Of a stretch of DNA of 64,000 bases, positions 1 through 8,252 are shown one piece after another. Positions within the stretch are counted from its first letter, which is position 1. Every line of letters begins with the position of its first letter. A program made the translations under genes and the position numbers. Under the pieces are notes generated by a model that saw only the letters and a list, made by a program, of their open reading frames with translations, ran no database searches and was not told where the DNA came from. Origin of the DNA: Solimonas sp040391865 (GTDB taxonomy: Bacteria > Pseudomonadota > Gammaproteobacteria > Nevskiales > Nevskiaceae); NCBI GenBank assembly GCA_040391865.1, contig JBEBWZ010000001.1, forward strand, positions 17,949 to 81,948, in the 5' to 3' direction.

Positions 1-962
1 GCGGCTGATTTCGGCGACAGCCATCCGGGCGGCACGTCGAATACGGTCTTGGCGCCGACCTGCCCTGCCTGGCTCATGCGGTGCACCGCACGTGCGTAAG
101 CCACCAGTACGCTGGCGGTGAATTGTGGGTTGCTACCGAGGGTGAGGCCGTATTCGATCACCTGGGCGTTGTCGGCACCGGTATTGCCGCTGCGGATGAC
201 GAAGCCGCCGTGCGGCATGGCGCCGTGATCGCGCGCCAGTTCTTCGGCGGTGATGAACTGCACGGTGGTGTCGTACTGGTCGAAGTAGTGCGGCATGGTG
301 ACGATGGTTTCGCGCACCTGCTCGGCATCGGCACCCTCGGCCAGCACCACGAAGCATTCGCGGGTGTGCTTGTCGCGGGTGCTCAGTTCCGGCCGCGAGC
401 CGCTGCGTACCTGGGCCATCGCGTCTCCGGAGGGGATCGTGTACTGCACGCCGCCGGCCACGCCGGGCACGCGCCGCACGGCGTCGGAATGGCCCTGGCT
501 CAGGCCGCGCCCCCAGAAGGTGTAGGTGGCGCCGTCCGGCAGCAGGGCTTCGCCGAAGACGCGGTTGATCGAGAACAGGCCCGGGTCCCAGCCGCAGGCG
601 ATCAAGGCGGTCTTGCCGGCCGGCTGTGCCTGGGCGTCGACGGCCGCGAAGTATTCCGGGATGCGCGCGTGGGTGTCGAAGCTGTCGACGGTGTTGAACC
701 TGGATGCAAACGCGGGGCCCTGTACCGGCAGATCGTCCTTGGAGCCGCCGCAGAGGATCAGGACGTCGATATCGGTGGTGCGACGGTCCAGGGTGTCGAT
801 ACCGAACACGGGTGTGCCGGGCAGCAGCGGGATCAGGTTCTCGGGTGCGCGGCGCGTGAAGATGCCGACCAGCGACATGTCCGGGTTCTTGCCGATGGCG
901 GCTTCGACGCCGCGGCCCAGGTTGCCGTAGCCGGCGATTCCAATGCGAATGACACCGCTCAT
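1..962 (-). CDS. ddh: meso-diaminopimelate D-dehydrogenase, C-terminal end cut by window edge
   Basis: NADPH-dependent enzyme that converts L-tetrahydrodipicolinate to meso-diaminopimelate in one step, feeding lysine and peptidoglycan synthesis in the cytoplasm. The protein opens with a Rossmann loop (IGIAGYGNLGRG), followed by a Ddh-type core containing CGGSKDDLP, ACGWDPGLFS and FWGRGLSQGHSD. The ATG at 960-962 has a GAGGA ribosome site six bases upstream. About 320 codons are present and the frame runs off the left edge without a stop. The family is about 325 residues, so only a few C-terminal residues are missing. Most gammaproteobacteria use the succinylase route, and dapF of that route is also in this window, so the cell may have two routes to meso-DAP. 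Identification is from remembered family motifs. Confidence 0.9.
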   Translation of the reverse strand, partial: MSGVIRIGIAGYGNLGRGVEAAIGKNPDMSLVGIFTRRAPENLIPLLPGTPVFGIDTLDRRTTDIDVLILCGGSKDDLPVQGPAFASRFNTVDSFDTHARIPEYFAAVDAQAQPAGKTALIACGWDPGLFSINRVFGEALLPDGATYTFWGRGLSQGHSDAVRRVPGVAGGVQYTIPSGDAMAQVRSGSRPELSTRDKHTRECFVVLAEGADAEQVRETIVTMPHYFDQYDTTVQFITAEELARDHGAMPHGGFVIRSGNTGADNAQVIEYGLTLGSNPQFTASVLVAYARAVHRMSQAGQVGAKTVFDVPPGWLSPKSA

Positions 963-1053
963 GATGTTCCTCAATTCGGTAATGACGTGATGCGAAGGGG
1001 CGGCAGTTGGCGGCGACCAGCGGGTGGCCTTTTCTTTCAGCCGTACAACGTCG

Positions 1054-1088
1054 AAGCCCGCTGCGCCCGGTGGGTGCGCAGCGGGCTT
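1054..1088. terminator. perfect 13-bp inverted repeat between the M48 gene and ddh
   Basis: Arms 1054-1066 and 1076-1088 pair perfectly around a nine-base loop. The hairpin lies 14 bases beyond the stop of the M48 protease gene. The T-run is better on the plus strand (TTTT) than on the minus strand (TT), although both flanking genes are on the minus strand. It may be a weak terminator or a 3'-end stabiliser between the two genes. Confidence 0.6.
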
Positions 1089-1102
1089 TTGCGTGCGTTG
1101 CC

Positions 1103-1864
1103 TTAACTGCAGTTGGGCTTCTTGCCGGCGGCGCGGGCCTGCTCGTACAGCGGCAGCGAGGTGGACAGGCGCGCGTTCAGATCGCGGATGCGGGATTCGT
1201 TCGAGGGATGGGTCGACATGAATTCCGGTGGCGCCTGACCGCCGCTGGCCTTGCCCATGTTGACCCACAGGGCCGGTGCCTGGCGCGGGTCGAAGCCGGC
1301 GCGCGACATCAGGTCCAGGCCGAGCACGTCGGCTTCGGTTTCGTCGCCACGGCCGTAGGGCATCAGCAGCAGCAGGTTGGCTCCCATGCCGATCATGTCC
1401 GGCGACAGGCCGGTACCGGCGGAGATCAGGCCCACGCCCAGTTGCGTGGCCATCTGGTTGGAGACGCGCGCGGCGGAATGGCCGGCGAGCACATGCGCCA
1501 CTTCATGGCCGATGACGGCCGCGAGCTGGTTCTGGTTTTCGGCGACTTTCAGCAGGCCGGTGTAGACGCCGATCTTGCCGCCGGGCAGCGCAAAGGCGTT
1601 CACTTCATCGGACTCGAACACCTGCACTTCCCAGGCGCCGCCGGTCTCGCGGGTGATAGCGTTGCTGATGCACTGCACGTAGCTGTTGGTCTTGGCGTTC
1701 TTGGTCAGCGGCGTCTTGGTTTTCAGCTCCTGGAACGCGGTAGCGCCCATCTGGGCCATTTCACCGTCGGACACCAGCTTCAGCTGGGTGCGGCCGGTGG
1801 GGGAGGTGGCGCAGGCGACCAGCAGGCCCGCGGCGGCGGTGACAGCAATGATCCAACGCAGCAT
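1103..1864 (-). CDS. M48-family zinc metalloprotease lipoprotein (LoiP/YcaL-like)
   Basis: Predicted periplasmic, membrane-anchored metallopeptidase of outer-membrane protein quality control. The 253-residue protein starts with a lipoprotein signal peptide (MLRWIIAVTAAAGLLVAC, lipobox cysteine at residue 18). The zinc motif HEVAH lies mid-protein within VIGHEVAHVLAGHSA. A later ETEAD segment carries the third zinc ligand glutamate, as in M48B enzymes. Length is normal for the LoiP/YcaL type. It lies upstream of ddh on the same strand, with a hairpin between them, and is probably monocistronic. The exact orthologue within M48B is not resolved. Confidence 0.9.
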   Translation of the reverse strand: MLRWIIAVTAAAGLLVACATSPTGRTQLKLVSDGEMAQMGATAFQELKTKTPLTKNAKTNSYVQCISNAITRETGGAWEVQVFESDEVNAFALPGGKIGVYTGLLKVAENQNQLAAVIGHEVAHVLAGHSAARVSNQMATQLGVGLISAGTGLSPDMIGMGANLLLLMPYGRGDETEADVLGLDLMSRAGFDPRQAPALWVNMGKASGGQAPPEFMSTHPSNESRIRDLNARLSTSLPLYEQARAAGKKPNCS

Positions 1865-1961
1865 GGCGGGACTCCTTGGTGGTTTTCGGCAGTTTAACGG
1901 TCGCGGATGATAGTGAAACCTGGCTGAACGCGAACGTGGCCCAAGGGGGCGGAGCGGCGGC

Positions 1962-2774
1962 TCACGCCTGTCCGCTGAGCGCCTTCTTGAGCCCGGCGCC
2001 GGAGATGCTGGTGCCGCCCAGCGACCAGCCGCCGTCGACCGGGATCACGATGCCGGAGACATAGGAGGCCATCGGGCTCGACAGCCACAGGCAGCAGTCG
2101 GCGATTTCCTGCTTGGTGCCGAAGCGCTGCAGCGGCACCGACTCGCGCACCACGCGCTCGGTTTCCGGGGTGGGTGCCAGGCGCGCCATGCCTTCGGTAT
2201 CGGCGATCGGTCCGGGCACCACGGAGTTCACGCGCACGCCGTCCGCACCCCATTCGATGGCGCCGACGCGGGTGATCATGTCGACGCCGGCCTTCGCGGC
2301 GCAGACGTGCATCTGGTACTCCATCGGGTTGAAGGCCTGCGGCGCGGAAATGTTGATCACGCTGGCGCCCGGCTTGCGCAGGTATGGATAGGCGGCGCGC
2401 AGCACGTGGAAGGTGCCGAGCAGGTCGATATCGACCACCGACTTGAAGCCGTTGGCGGAAATGCCCAGCGCCGGTGCGGGGAAGTTGCCGGCAGCACCCG
2501 AGATCAGCACATCGATTTCGCCGAAGCGCGCGTGCACGGCCTTCATCACCTCTTCGACACGCGCAGACTCGCGCACGTCGGCAGCAAAGCCTTCGACCTC
2601 ACCGCCGTGCGCGCGCAGTTCGGTCGCGGCCGCGTCAACCTTGTCCTGCTTGCGCGACATCACCGCCAGCCTTGCACCGGCGCGGGCGAAGGCATGGGCG
2701 ATGCCGAGGTTGATGCCGCTGGTGCCACCGGAGACGAATACGGTCTTGCCGCTGAAGTCGAAAGGGTGAGTCAT
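1962..2774 (-). CDS. short-chain dehydrogenase/reductase, 2,4-dienoyl-CoA reductase (DECR2)-like
   Basis: Rossmann-fold NAD(P)H oxidoreductase of 270 residues. It probably reduces dienoyl-CoA or related acyl-CoA intermediates during unsaturated fatty-acid oxidation. The cofactor loop is GGTSGINLG. The classical YxxxK site is absent: the segment reads MHVCAAKAG, so the lysine is kept but the tyrosine position is valine. This matches DECR-type members, which use a different catalytic set. The start is ATG 2772-2774 with GGAG six bases upstream. The frame stays open further upstream, but that part overlaps pdxH and carries no SDR sequence. Substrate assignment is inference. Confidence 0.82.
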   Translation of the reverse strand: MTHPFDFSGKTVFVSGGTSGINLGIAHAFARAGARLAVMSRKQDKVDAAATELRAHGGEVEGFAADVRESARVEEVMKAVHARFGEIDVLISGAAGNFPAPALGISANGFKSVVDIDLLGTFHVLRAAYPYLRKPGASVINISAPQAFNPMEYQMHVCAAKAGVDMITRVGAIEWGADGVRVNSVVPGPIADTEGMARLAPTPETERVVRESVPLQRFGTKQEIADCCLWLSSPMASYVSGIVIPVDGGWSLGGTSISGAGLKKALSGQA

Positions 2775-2823
2775 GGACAACTCCGTCGAAGGGAAGAAGC
2801 GGGCGTCGTGAACGCGACGCGGA

Positions 2824-3447
2824 TCAGGGTTGCAGTCGTTCGATCCGCCACGGCTGCGCGGCGTCGCGGCGATAGCGCAGGCGGTCGTGCAGACGCCCGA
2901 GACGGCCCTGCCAGAATTCGATGCTGTGCGGTTCGACCCGATAGCCACCCCAGAAGTCCGGCAGGGGCACTTCGCCGTCGCGGTAGCGCTCGGCATTGGC
3001 GTCATAGCGGCGCTCGAGTTCCTCGCGGGAGCTGACCACGGCACTTTGCTGCGAACTGATGGCGCCCAGCTGCGATTCACGGCGGCGACTGTGAAAGTAT
3101 TGCTGCGACAGTTCGCGCGGCAGCCGCGTGACGCGGCCCTCCACGCGCACCTGACGTTCGAGTTTGTCCCACCAGAACACCAGCGCCACGTTCGGGTTGT
3201 CGAGCAGCTCGCGGCCCTTGCGGCCTTCGTAGTTGGTGTAGAACGTCAGCCCGCCCTGGTACAGCCCCTTGTAGAGCACCACGCGCGCGGAGGGATGGCC
3301 CTCGGCATCGACGGTGGCCAGGGTCATCGCGGTCGGCTCGATCATGTTGGCGGCGCGCGCGGCGTCCAGCCAGGACTGCAGCTGCAGCAGCGGGTCGGCG
3401 TCGACGTGCTGTTCGTCCAGCGGCGGGTGGTCGGGGTGTTGGCTCAT
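2824..3447 (-). CDS. pdxH: pyridoxamine 5'-phosphate oxidase
   Basis: FMN-dependent oxidase that makes pyridoxal 5'-phosphate from pyridoxine or pyridoxamine phosphate, in the last step of vitamin B6 synthesis and salvage. The 207-residue protein shows the FMN-binding stretch ARVVLYKG, the central FYTNYEGRKGREL segment and the C-terminal signature IEFWQGRLGRLHDR. The start at 3445-3447 (MSQHPDHPP) gives normal family length. Upstream in-frame sequence lacks conservation. It is divergent from acuI across about 64 bp that must hold both promoters. Confidence 0.95.
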   Translation of the reverse strand: MSQHPDHPPLDEQHVDADPLLQLQSWLDAARAANMIEPTAMTLATVDAEGHPSARVVLYKGLYQGGLTFYTNYEGRKGRELLDNPNVALVFWWDKLERQVRVEGRVTRLPRELSQQYFHSRRRESQLGAISSQQSAVVSSREELERRYDANAERYRDGEVPLPDFWGGYRVEPHSIEFWQGRLGRLHDRLRYRRDAAQPWRIERLQP

Positions 3448-3511
3448 GTGGGCTCTGGCAGAATCACTGGCCCGGATTGTCCCCCTTTCCACTTCAGCCG
3501 GAAACTTGCCG

Positions 3512-4510
3512 ATGAACTCATTTCGTGCGCTGCGCGTCCATGCACGCGACAAAACCCAGACCGAAGCCCGCTTCGAAACGCTGACGGTCGATGACCTGAG
3601 CCCCGGCAACGTGGTGGTGCGCGTGGTCTGGAGCGACATCAACTACAAGGATGCGCTGGCGGTGACCGGCAAGGGCCGCATCCTCAAGAGCTATCCGAAG
3701 GTGCCGGGGATCGATTTCGCCGGACACGTCGAACACAGCGACGATCCACGCTACCAGGCCGGCGATGCCGTGCTGGTCACCGGTTGCAACATTGGCGAGG
3801 TGCTCGACGGTGGTTATGCCGAGTTCGCGCGCGTTCCGGCCGAGATCCTGATTCCGCTGCCCAGGGGCCTGAGCCTGCGCGAAGCGATGTGCATCGGCAC
3901 CGCGGGCTTCACCGCGGCACTGGCGCTGCGACGCATGCTCGAAAATCACCAGCGGCCGGACATGGGTCCGATCGCGATCACCGGACCTACCGGCGGTGTC
4001 GGTTCACTGGCGATCGATCTGTTCAAGCGCGCGGGTTTCACCGTGCATGCGGTGACCGGCAAGGCGGGTCGTGCCGATGCCTATCTCAAGCAACTCGGTG
4101 CTGACGAGATCGTGTCGCGGCAAGCGCTGGATCTCGGTAAGCGGCCACTGGAATCGGCGCTGTGGGGTGGGGCGGTCGATAACCTCGGCGGCGAGACCCT
4201 GGCCTGGCTGACGCGCACCGTGGGGCCCTGGGGCAACATCGCCAGCATCGGCCTGGCGCAGTCTCATGAACTGCACACCACGGTGATGCCGTTCATCCTG
4301 CGCGGTGCCTCGTTGCTGGGGATTCATTCGGTGGAATGCCCGCGTGCCTGGCGCGAGGAGATCTGGCAGAAGCTGTCGGGCGAATGGAAACCGCGCATCC
4401 TCGACACCCTGGTGGCGCGCGAGATCACGCTCGATGAATTGCCCGCGGCCTGCGAGGACCTGATCGCCGGTACGGTGCAGGGGCGCACGCTGGTGCGGGT
4501 AGGTCGCTGA
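3512..4510 (+). CDS. acuI: acrylyl-CoA reductase family oxidoreductase (AcuI/YhdH)
   Basis: Zinc-independent MDR oxidoreductase of 332 residues that uses NADPH. AcuI/YhdH enzymes reduce acrylyl-CoA to propionyl-CoA and detoxify acrylate. The family pattern is clear: WSDINYKDALAVTGKG near residue 45, GIDFAGHV, and the nucleotide-binding ITGPTGGVGSLA. The start ATG at 3512-3514 gives the usual family N-terminus (MNSFRALRV). The open frame extends further upstream, but that part is antisense to pdxH. It stands alone and ends eight bases before the convergent cls stop, with no obvious terminator between. Confidence 0.92.
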   Translation: MNSFRALRVHARDKTQTEARFETLTVDDLSPGNVVVRVVWSDINYKDALAVTGKGRILKSYPKVPGIDFAGHVEHSDDPRYQAGDAVLVTGCNIGEVLDGGYAEFARVPAEILIPLPRGLSLREAMCIGTAGFTAALALRRMLENHQRPDMGPIAITGPTGGVGSLAIDLFKRAGFTVHAVTGKAGRADAYLKQLGADEIVSRQALDLGKRPLESALWGGAVDNLGGETLAWLTRTVGPWGNIASIGLAQSHELHTTVMPFILRGASLLGIHSVECPRAWREEIWQKLSGEWKPRILDTLVAREITLDELPAACEDLIAGTVQGRTLVRVGR

Positions 4511-4518
4511 GAGGGCGG

Positions 4519-5970
4519 CTACAGATACGGCGAGAACAGCCAGCAGATCGCATCGCGCAGGCGCGCGGCGAGCCCGCGTTGCGCGAGGCTTTGCAGCGTA
4601 ATCGGCTTTGATTCGGCGCTGGCGGCATCGAAGCGCGCATTGAGGTAGCGGGCGAATGCGCGGTCGTAGATCTCGACGTTCATCTCGAAGTTGAGCCGCA
4701 GGCTGCGCGCGTCGAAGTTGGCGGAGCCGATCTGTGCATAGGCGCCATCGACGATGAACAGCTTGTCGTGGCGGAACGGCGGCGGTTGTTCGTAGACATG
4801 CACGCCGCGTTGCAGCAGTGGCTGCAGCGCGTGATACGACGCCCATTGCACGAACGGCAGGTTGTTGTGCGCCGGCAGGAACACTTCGACGCGCACGCCA
4901 CGCAGCGCCGCGTTGACCAGCTCCGAGGCCAGTGCCGGCGGCGGCACGAAATACGGCGTCATGATCCGTACCTCGCGCTTGGCCGCCGAGACCGCGCCCT
5001 GCAGCAGATGCGACAGCGCGTCGACGTCTTCATGCGGACCATCGGTGATCACGCGACAGACCGCATCGCCATTGGCCGCGACGGCGGCCAGCGGCGACCA
5101 GCGCTCGCCGCTGGCATGCAGCCAGTCCTCGACGAAACTTTCCGCCAGCTGGTTCAGCACCGCGCCGCGGATTTCGAAGTGGGTGTCGGCGACATGGCGG
5201 GCCGGGTCGCTCTCCACCAGATGACGATCGCCGATGTTGATGCCGCCGGTATACGCAACCTCGCCATCGACCCATAGCAGCTTGCGGTGATTGCGCAGGT
5301 TGATGTGCAGCGACGGCGGCAGCAGCCGCGGTGGATTGAAGCGCGCCACCGGCACCCCGCGTTTGCGCAGCAGCTTGCTGGCCACCGGCCAGTGGTAGCG
5401 CTCGCCGATGCCGTCGAGGAGCACACGCACCGCGACGCCGCGCTGCTGCGCCGCCGCCAGGGCATCGATGAACTGGCGGCCGGTGGCGTCGGCATCGAAC
5501 AGATAGCTGGCGAGACACACGCAGTGCTGCGCGCGGGCGATGGCATCGAGCATCCGCGGATAGGCCTGTTCGCCGTTGCGCAGCGGCAGCAGGGTATTGC
5601 CGCCCAGCAGTGCGCGCCCGGTTAGCGCATCGGCAATCCGCACGACTTCCTCCAGCGAGGGCGGAATCTGCGCCAGTGCGGTAGTGGCGGCCTGATGGCG
5701 GATGTCGTCGGGGTGTCGCGCCTCGGCGTAGGTCAGCTCGCCGCTGCGATGCCCCAGTTCCTGGGCGTAGCGGCGCAGGCGGTTGATGCCGAAAAAGAAG
5801 TACAGCATCGGCCCGGCGAACGGAAACAGCCAGCAGACCGCGATCCAGCCCCAGGCCGAGCGTGGATCATCCTTGCTCAGCAGTGCATGCCCGGCAGTGC
5901 AGATGGCGACCAGCGCCCACAGGCCGATCAGCAGGCCGACCAGATCCAGTTGTTGCAGATAGGCGGTCAT
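4519..5970 (-). CDS. cls: cardiolipin synthase (phospholipase D superfamily)
   Basis: Membrane enzyme that makes cardiolipin from phosphatidylglycerol. The 483-residue protein has two N-terminal hydrophobic helices (about residues 10-62), then two HKD motifs: HRKLLWVD in the first half and HDKLFIVD in the second, the latter followed by GSAN. The start ATG 5968-5970 overlaps the stop of the upstream EEP gene as ATGA, so the two are translationally coupled. The EEP-then-Cls order matches the ybhP-clsB arrangement of E. coli. However, the two membrane helices are of ClsA type, so the ClsA/ClsB assignment is left open. Confidence 0.93.
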   Translation of the reverse strand: MTAYLQQLDLVGLLIGLWALVAICTAGHALLSKDDPRSAWGWIAVCWLFPFAGPMLYFFFGINRLRRYAQELGHRSGELTYAEARHPDDIRHQAATTALAQIPPSLEEVVRIADALTGRALLGGNTLLPLRNGEQAYPRMLDAIARAQHCVCLASYLFDADATGRQFIDALAAAQQRGVAVRVLLDGIGERYHWPVASKLLRKRGVPVARFNPPRLLPPSLHINLRNHRKLLWVDGEVAYTGGINIGDRHLVESDPARHVADTHFEIRGAVLNQLAESFVEDWLHASGERWSPLAAVAANGDAVCRVITDGPHEDVDALSHLLQGAVSAAKREVRIMTPYFVPPPALASELVNAALRGVRVEVFLPAHNNLPFVQWASYHALQPLLQRGVHVYEQPPPFRHDKLFIVDGAYAQIGSANFDARSLRLNFEMNVEIYDRAFARYLNARFDAASAESKPITLQSLAQRGLAARLRDAICWLFSPYL

Positions 5971-6764
5971 CGTGGGCGCAACTGCACTTCGGTCGCCACC
6001 GCGAGGTGGTCGGACAGGCGGTCCGGCAGGACCAGACAGGTCTGGGTGATGACGCCCGGCCCCGCCAGGACCTGATCGATGCTGCGGCGGGGGCGCCAAC
6101 TGGGATAGGTGGGGCTGTCATGGATGATGCGGAAGCCCAGCTTCTGCAGCCCCGGATGCTGCGCCAGCTCCTCGGGTTCGCAGTTGAGGTCGCCGAGCAG
6201 CAGGGTGTCGTGCTGTTCGCGTGCCAGACGCGCCAGGTATTCGATCTGGCGGCTGCGCGTGCCGCGGCCCAGCGCCAGATGCGCAATCACCAGTTGCAGC
6301 GGGTGATGGGCGGGCGTCTGCAGCGTGACTTCCAGTGCGCCGCGACCGGGCACCTGGCCGGGCAGGGCGTGATGCTGCACATCGCTCAGCGGTACCCGCG
6401 AAAGCACACCCAGCGCATGCTGCGCGAACGGGCCCAGATTGCGGTTCACGCCGAGGCGCCAGTGATCGAAACCGGCGCGCCTGGCCAGATATTCGATCTG
6501 GTTGACGCTGGCGGTGCGCAGACTGCCGGCATCCGCTTCCTGCAGCGCCACCACGTCGTAGTCGCGCGCCAGTTCGGCGATGCGGTCGAGGTTGCGGCGC
6601 ACGCTTTTCGACGGCAGCAGGTGTCGCCAGGCGCCGGTCAGGTAGTGGCCGTAGTGCGCGGTGGGCATGCCCACCTGCATGTTGAAAGTGAGCAGCCGCA
6701 GCCGCTGCACCTTGGCGGGATCGGCGAGGGACGGCTGCGCGGCGGAAATGGTTCTTGCGGTCAT
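5967..6764 (-). CDS. endonuclease/exonuclease/phosphatase family protein (YbhP-like)
   Basis: A Mg-dependent phosphodiesterase/phosphatase fold of 265 residues, probably cytoplasmic or peripheral to the membrane. EEP motifs are TFNMQVG, VVALQEAD, HLALGRGTRSRQ, LLLGDLNCEPEEL and the C-terminal SDHLAVATE. The chosen ATG at 6762-6764 has GGGGGAG four bases upstream. A TTG at 6798-6800 is also in frame but would put a perfect palindrome inside the gene. Its stop overlaps the cls start, and the pairing with Cls suggests a role in phospholipid metabolism. The substrate of the family is unproven. Confidence 0.85.
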   Translation of the reverse strand: MTARTISAAQPSLADPAKVQRLRLLTFNMQVGMPTAHYGHYLTGAWRHLLPSKSVRRNLDRIAELARDYDVVALQEADAGSLRTASVNQIEYLARRAGFDHWRLGVNRNLGPFAQHALGVLSRVPLSDVQHHALPGQVPGRGALEVTLQTPAHHPLQLVIAHLALGRGTRSRQIEYLARLAREQHDTLLLGDLNCEPEELAQHPGLQKLGFRIIHDSPTYPSWRPRRSIDQVLAGPGVITQTCLVLPDRLSDHLAVATEVQLRPR

Positions 6765-6793
6765 GGTCTCCCCCGCATTATGCGGGGGAGACC
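6765..6793 (-). promoter_or_regulatory. perfect 13-bp hairpin that buries the ribosome site of the EEP gene
   Basis: Arms 6765-6777 and 6781-6793 are exact reverse complements around a three-base loop. The minus-strand 3' arm contains GGGGGAG, the ribosome site of the EEP gene, and ends directly against its ATG. There is no T-run, so the hairpin looks more like a translation block or processing site than a classic terminator. It lies 24 bases after the MerT-like stop. Confidence 0.6.
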
Positions 6794-6817
6794 GCACCAA
6801 GGGTGGTCAGCGGCGAG

Positions 6818-7225
6818 TCAGCTTGCCGCACCGTCGAGCAGCGGCAGGATGAACGCGAATGACAGGCCCAGCAGGTAGAACAGCAGCGCCAGGCCATAGA
6901 CCCAGGCGCCGACCCGGCGGACGCGTGCGCACTGCGCCGCGAGCCGCGGTTCGACCGGACAGGGCAGCCGTCGCGCCTGCCACTGCAGGGCGCCGGCAAC
7001 GAGCAGCAGCACAGCGGCCAGCGCGAAGACCCAGACCTTGTGCAGCGACAACCAGATCAACTGAGGGATGGCGCTGACCAGGCCGGCCAGCGCTGCGCCC
7101 GCGCCCAGCGTCACCATCAGTGCCGGCAGCGCGCAGCAGAGCAGGGTCGAGCTGCTGGCAAGCAGCGACAGCCACGCGCCCCAGGCACTGCTGCGCAGGC
7201 CCGGGTCGAGCTGCGGCGCATTCAT
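6818..7225 (-). CDS. small four-helix membrane protein resembling MerT-type metal transporters
   Basis: A 135-residue integral membrane protein with about four hydrophobic segments (roughly residues 16-38, 42-60, 65-82 and 107-130). A vicinal cysteine pair (Cys30-Cys31, LLCCALP) lies in the first helix, where MerT-type transporters carry their metal-accepting cysteines. Further cysteines are at 89 and 99. The start overlaps the stop of the MerP-like gene as ATGA, so a soluble periplasmic metal-binding protein and a membrane partner are made together. Metal identity (copper, mercury or another soft metal) cannot be read. The MerT resemblance rests on topology and cysteine placement, not on an alignment. 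Confidence 0.7.
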   Translation of the reverse strand: MNAPQLDPGLRSSAWGAWLSLLASSSTLLCCALPALMVTLGAGAALAGLVSAIPQLIWLSLHKVWVFALAAVLLLVAGALQWQARRLPCPVEPRLAAQCARVRRVGAWVYGLALLFYLLGLSFAFILPLLDGAAS

Positions 7226-7572
7226 GGTCCGGCCTTGGTGCGTGCGCGTACCGCATCCAGCGACTCGTCGTGTCGCCGGATGCCGCGCACGCTGTAGCCG
7301 GCTTCGGTCAGCGCTGCGCGCAATACCGCGTCATCGATGTCCTGGCCGGGTTTGAACTGCACCGCGACCAGGCCATTTTCGAGGCTGACGAAAACCTCGG
7401 CGGTGGCATCCATGCGCTTGAGGCGCTTGCTGATGCCCTGTGCGCAGAACGCGCATACCAGGCCATCGACCTGCATCTCGGCGGTGCGCGGAGTGTTCTG
7501 CGCGTGTGCAGAAAAGCCCAGCGTTGCTGCAACCAGGATTGCGGCGGCAATCCCGATTCTGTGGATCAACAT
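7222..7572 (-). CDS. periplasmic heavy-metal-associated (HMA) domain protein, MerP-like
   Basis: A 116-residue exported metal-binding protein. It has a signal peptide (residues 1-24, SAHA before Gln25) and then a single HMA domain. The metal motif is CAFC at residues 40-43 in the GLVCAFCAQGI context. A DDAVLRAALTEAGY helix follows, as in MerP and CopZ folds. The mature protein is about 92 residues, slightly longer than MerP. The ATG at 7570-7572 is preceded by the gene for an outer-membrane-type protein 11 bases away, and the stop overlaps the MerT-like start. It likely binds a soft metal in the periplasm and passes it to the membrane partner. Confidence 0.82.
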   Translation of the reverse strand: MLIHRIGIAAAILVAATLGFSAHAQNTPRTAEMQVDGLVCAFCAQGISKRLKRMDATAEVFVSLENGLVAVQFKPGQDIDDAVLRAALTEAGYSVRGIRRHDESLDAVRARTKAGP

Positions 7573-7583
7573 GAGAGCGACTC

Positions 7584-8246
7584 CTAGTAATTGAACATGA
7601 ACATGGCTTGCGGCTCGCCGTCCTGGGTAATGCCGGCCTCGACCCAGATGGCGCCCCAGCGGCTGTTGCGGAACAGGCGCAGCAGCGCCGCGCCTTCGGT
7701 CCCGTCGTAAAGCCCGCCGGTGTAATGGCGGCCCTGGATCACGAACCAGGTTGCGAGCCGGTCCCAGTCGTGGACGTAGGGCGCCCAGCCGAACTGCACG
7801 GTGTCGATGCGGTGCGAGAAGGTTTCCTGCGCGTACTGCCAGTCGCTGCGCGCCGAGGAGTAGAACCGCAGCGTCTCGTAGTCGATCTGGCCGCCGGCGT
7901 TCCAGGCGGTTTCGTTGCCGGCGAAATCGCTGCCGCGCGCCGAGCCGACGCCGCCCCAGGCGAAAACGTTGGCCTGTGCGCGTGGCAGGTTCCAGCGCTT
8001 GGCCAGCAGGTTGGCACGCAGATAGGTGATCTCGTGCGTGTAGCGCCGGTCTTCGGCGTCCAGGCGCAAGTGTCCGACGCCGGCCGACCACCAGTAGCCC
8101 GGCGCGTAGAACGCCTGGTATTCCTGCATGGTGCCGGCACCGTATTCGCCCATGACGGTAGTGCCGCCCTGGTAGGCGATGGGTTTTGCATGGCCCAGCA
8201 GCGGCGATAGCGCCAGCGCAAGGCCGATGAAACGGGATAGGGACAT
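7584..8246 (-). CDS. exported protein of unknown function, probably small outer-membrane beta-barrel
   Basis: A 220-residue protein with a signal peptide ending at Ala20 (LLGHA before KPIAYQ). The rest is rich in aromatic and alternating polar/hydrophobic residues and ends in FMFNY, typical of a membrane beta-barrel C-terminus. I do not recognise a named family. The ATG 8244-8246 has GGAGGA six bases upstream, inside a 12-bp palindrome (8253-8264). It sits between the CopL-like and MerP-like genes in one transcription unit. Inference: an outer-membrane component of the same metal response. Confidence 0.72.
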   Translation of the reverse strand: MSLSRFIGLALALSPLLGHAKPIAYQGGTTVMGEYGAGTMQEYQAFYAPGYWWSAGVGHLRLDAEDRRYTHEITYLRANLLAKRWNLPRAQANVFAWGGVGSARGSDFAGNETAWNAGGQIDYETLRFYSSARSDWQYAQETFSHRIDTVQFGWAPYVHDWDRLATWFVIQGRHYTGGLYDGTEGAALLRLFRNSRWGAIWVEAGITQDGEPQAMFMFNY

Positions 8247-8252
8247 GACGTC

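Noticed and set aside
2775..3080. N-terminal extension of the DECR-like SDR into pdxH
   Set aside because: The sequence is antisense-type and not SDR-like, and a good ribosome site precedes the ATG at 2772-2774.
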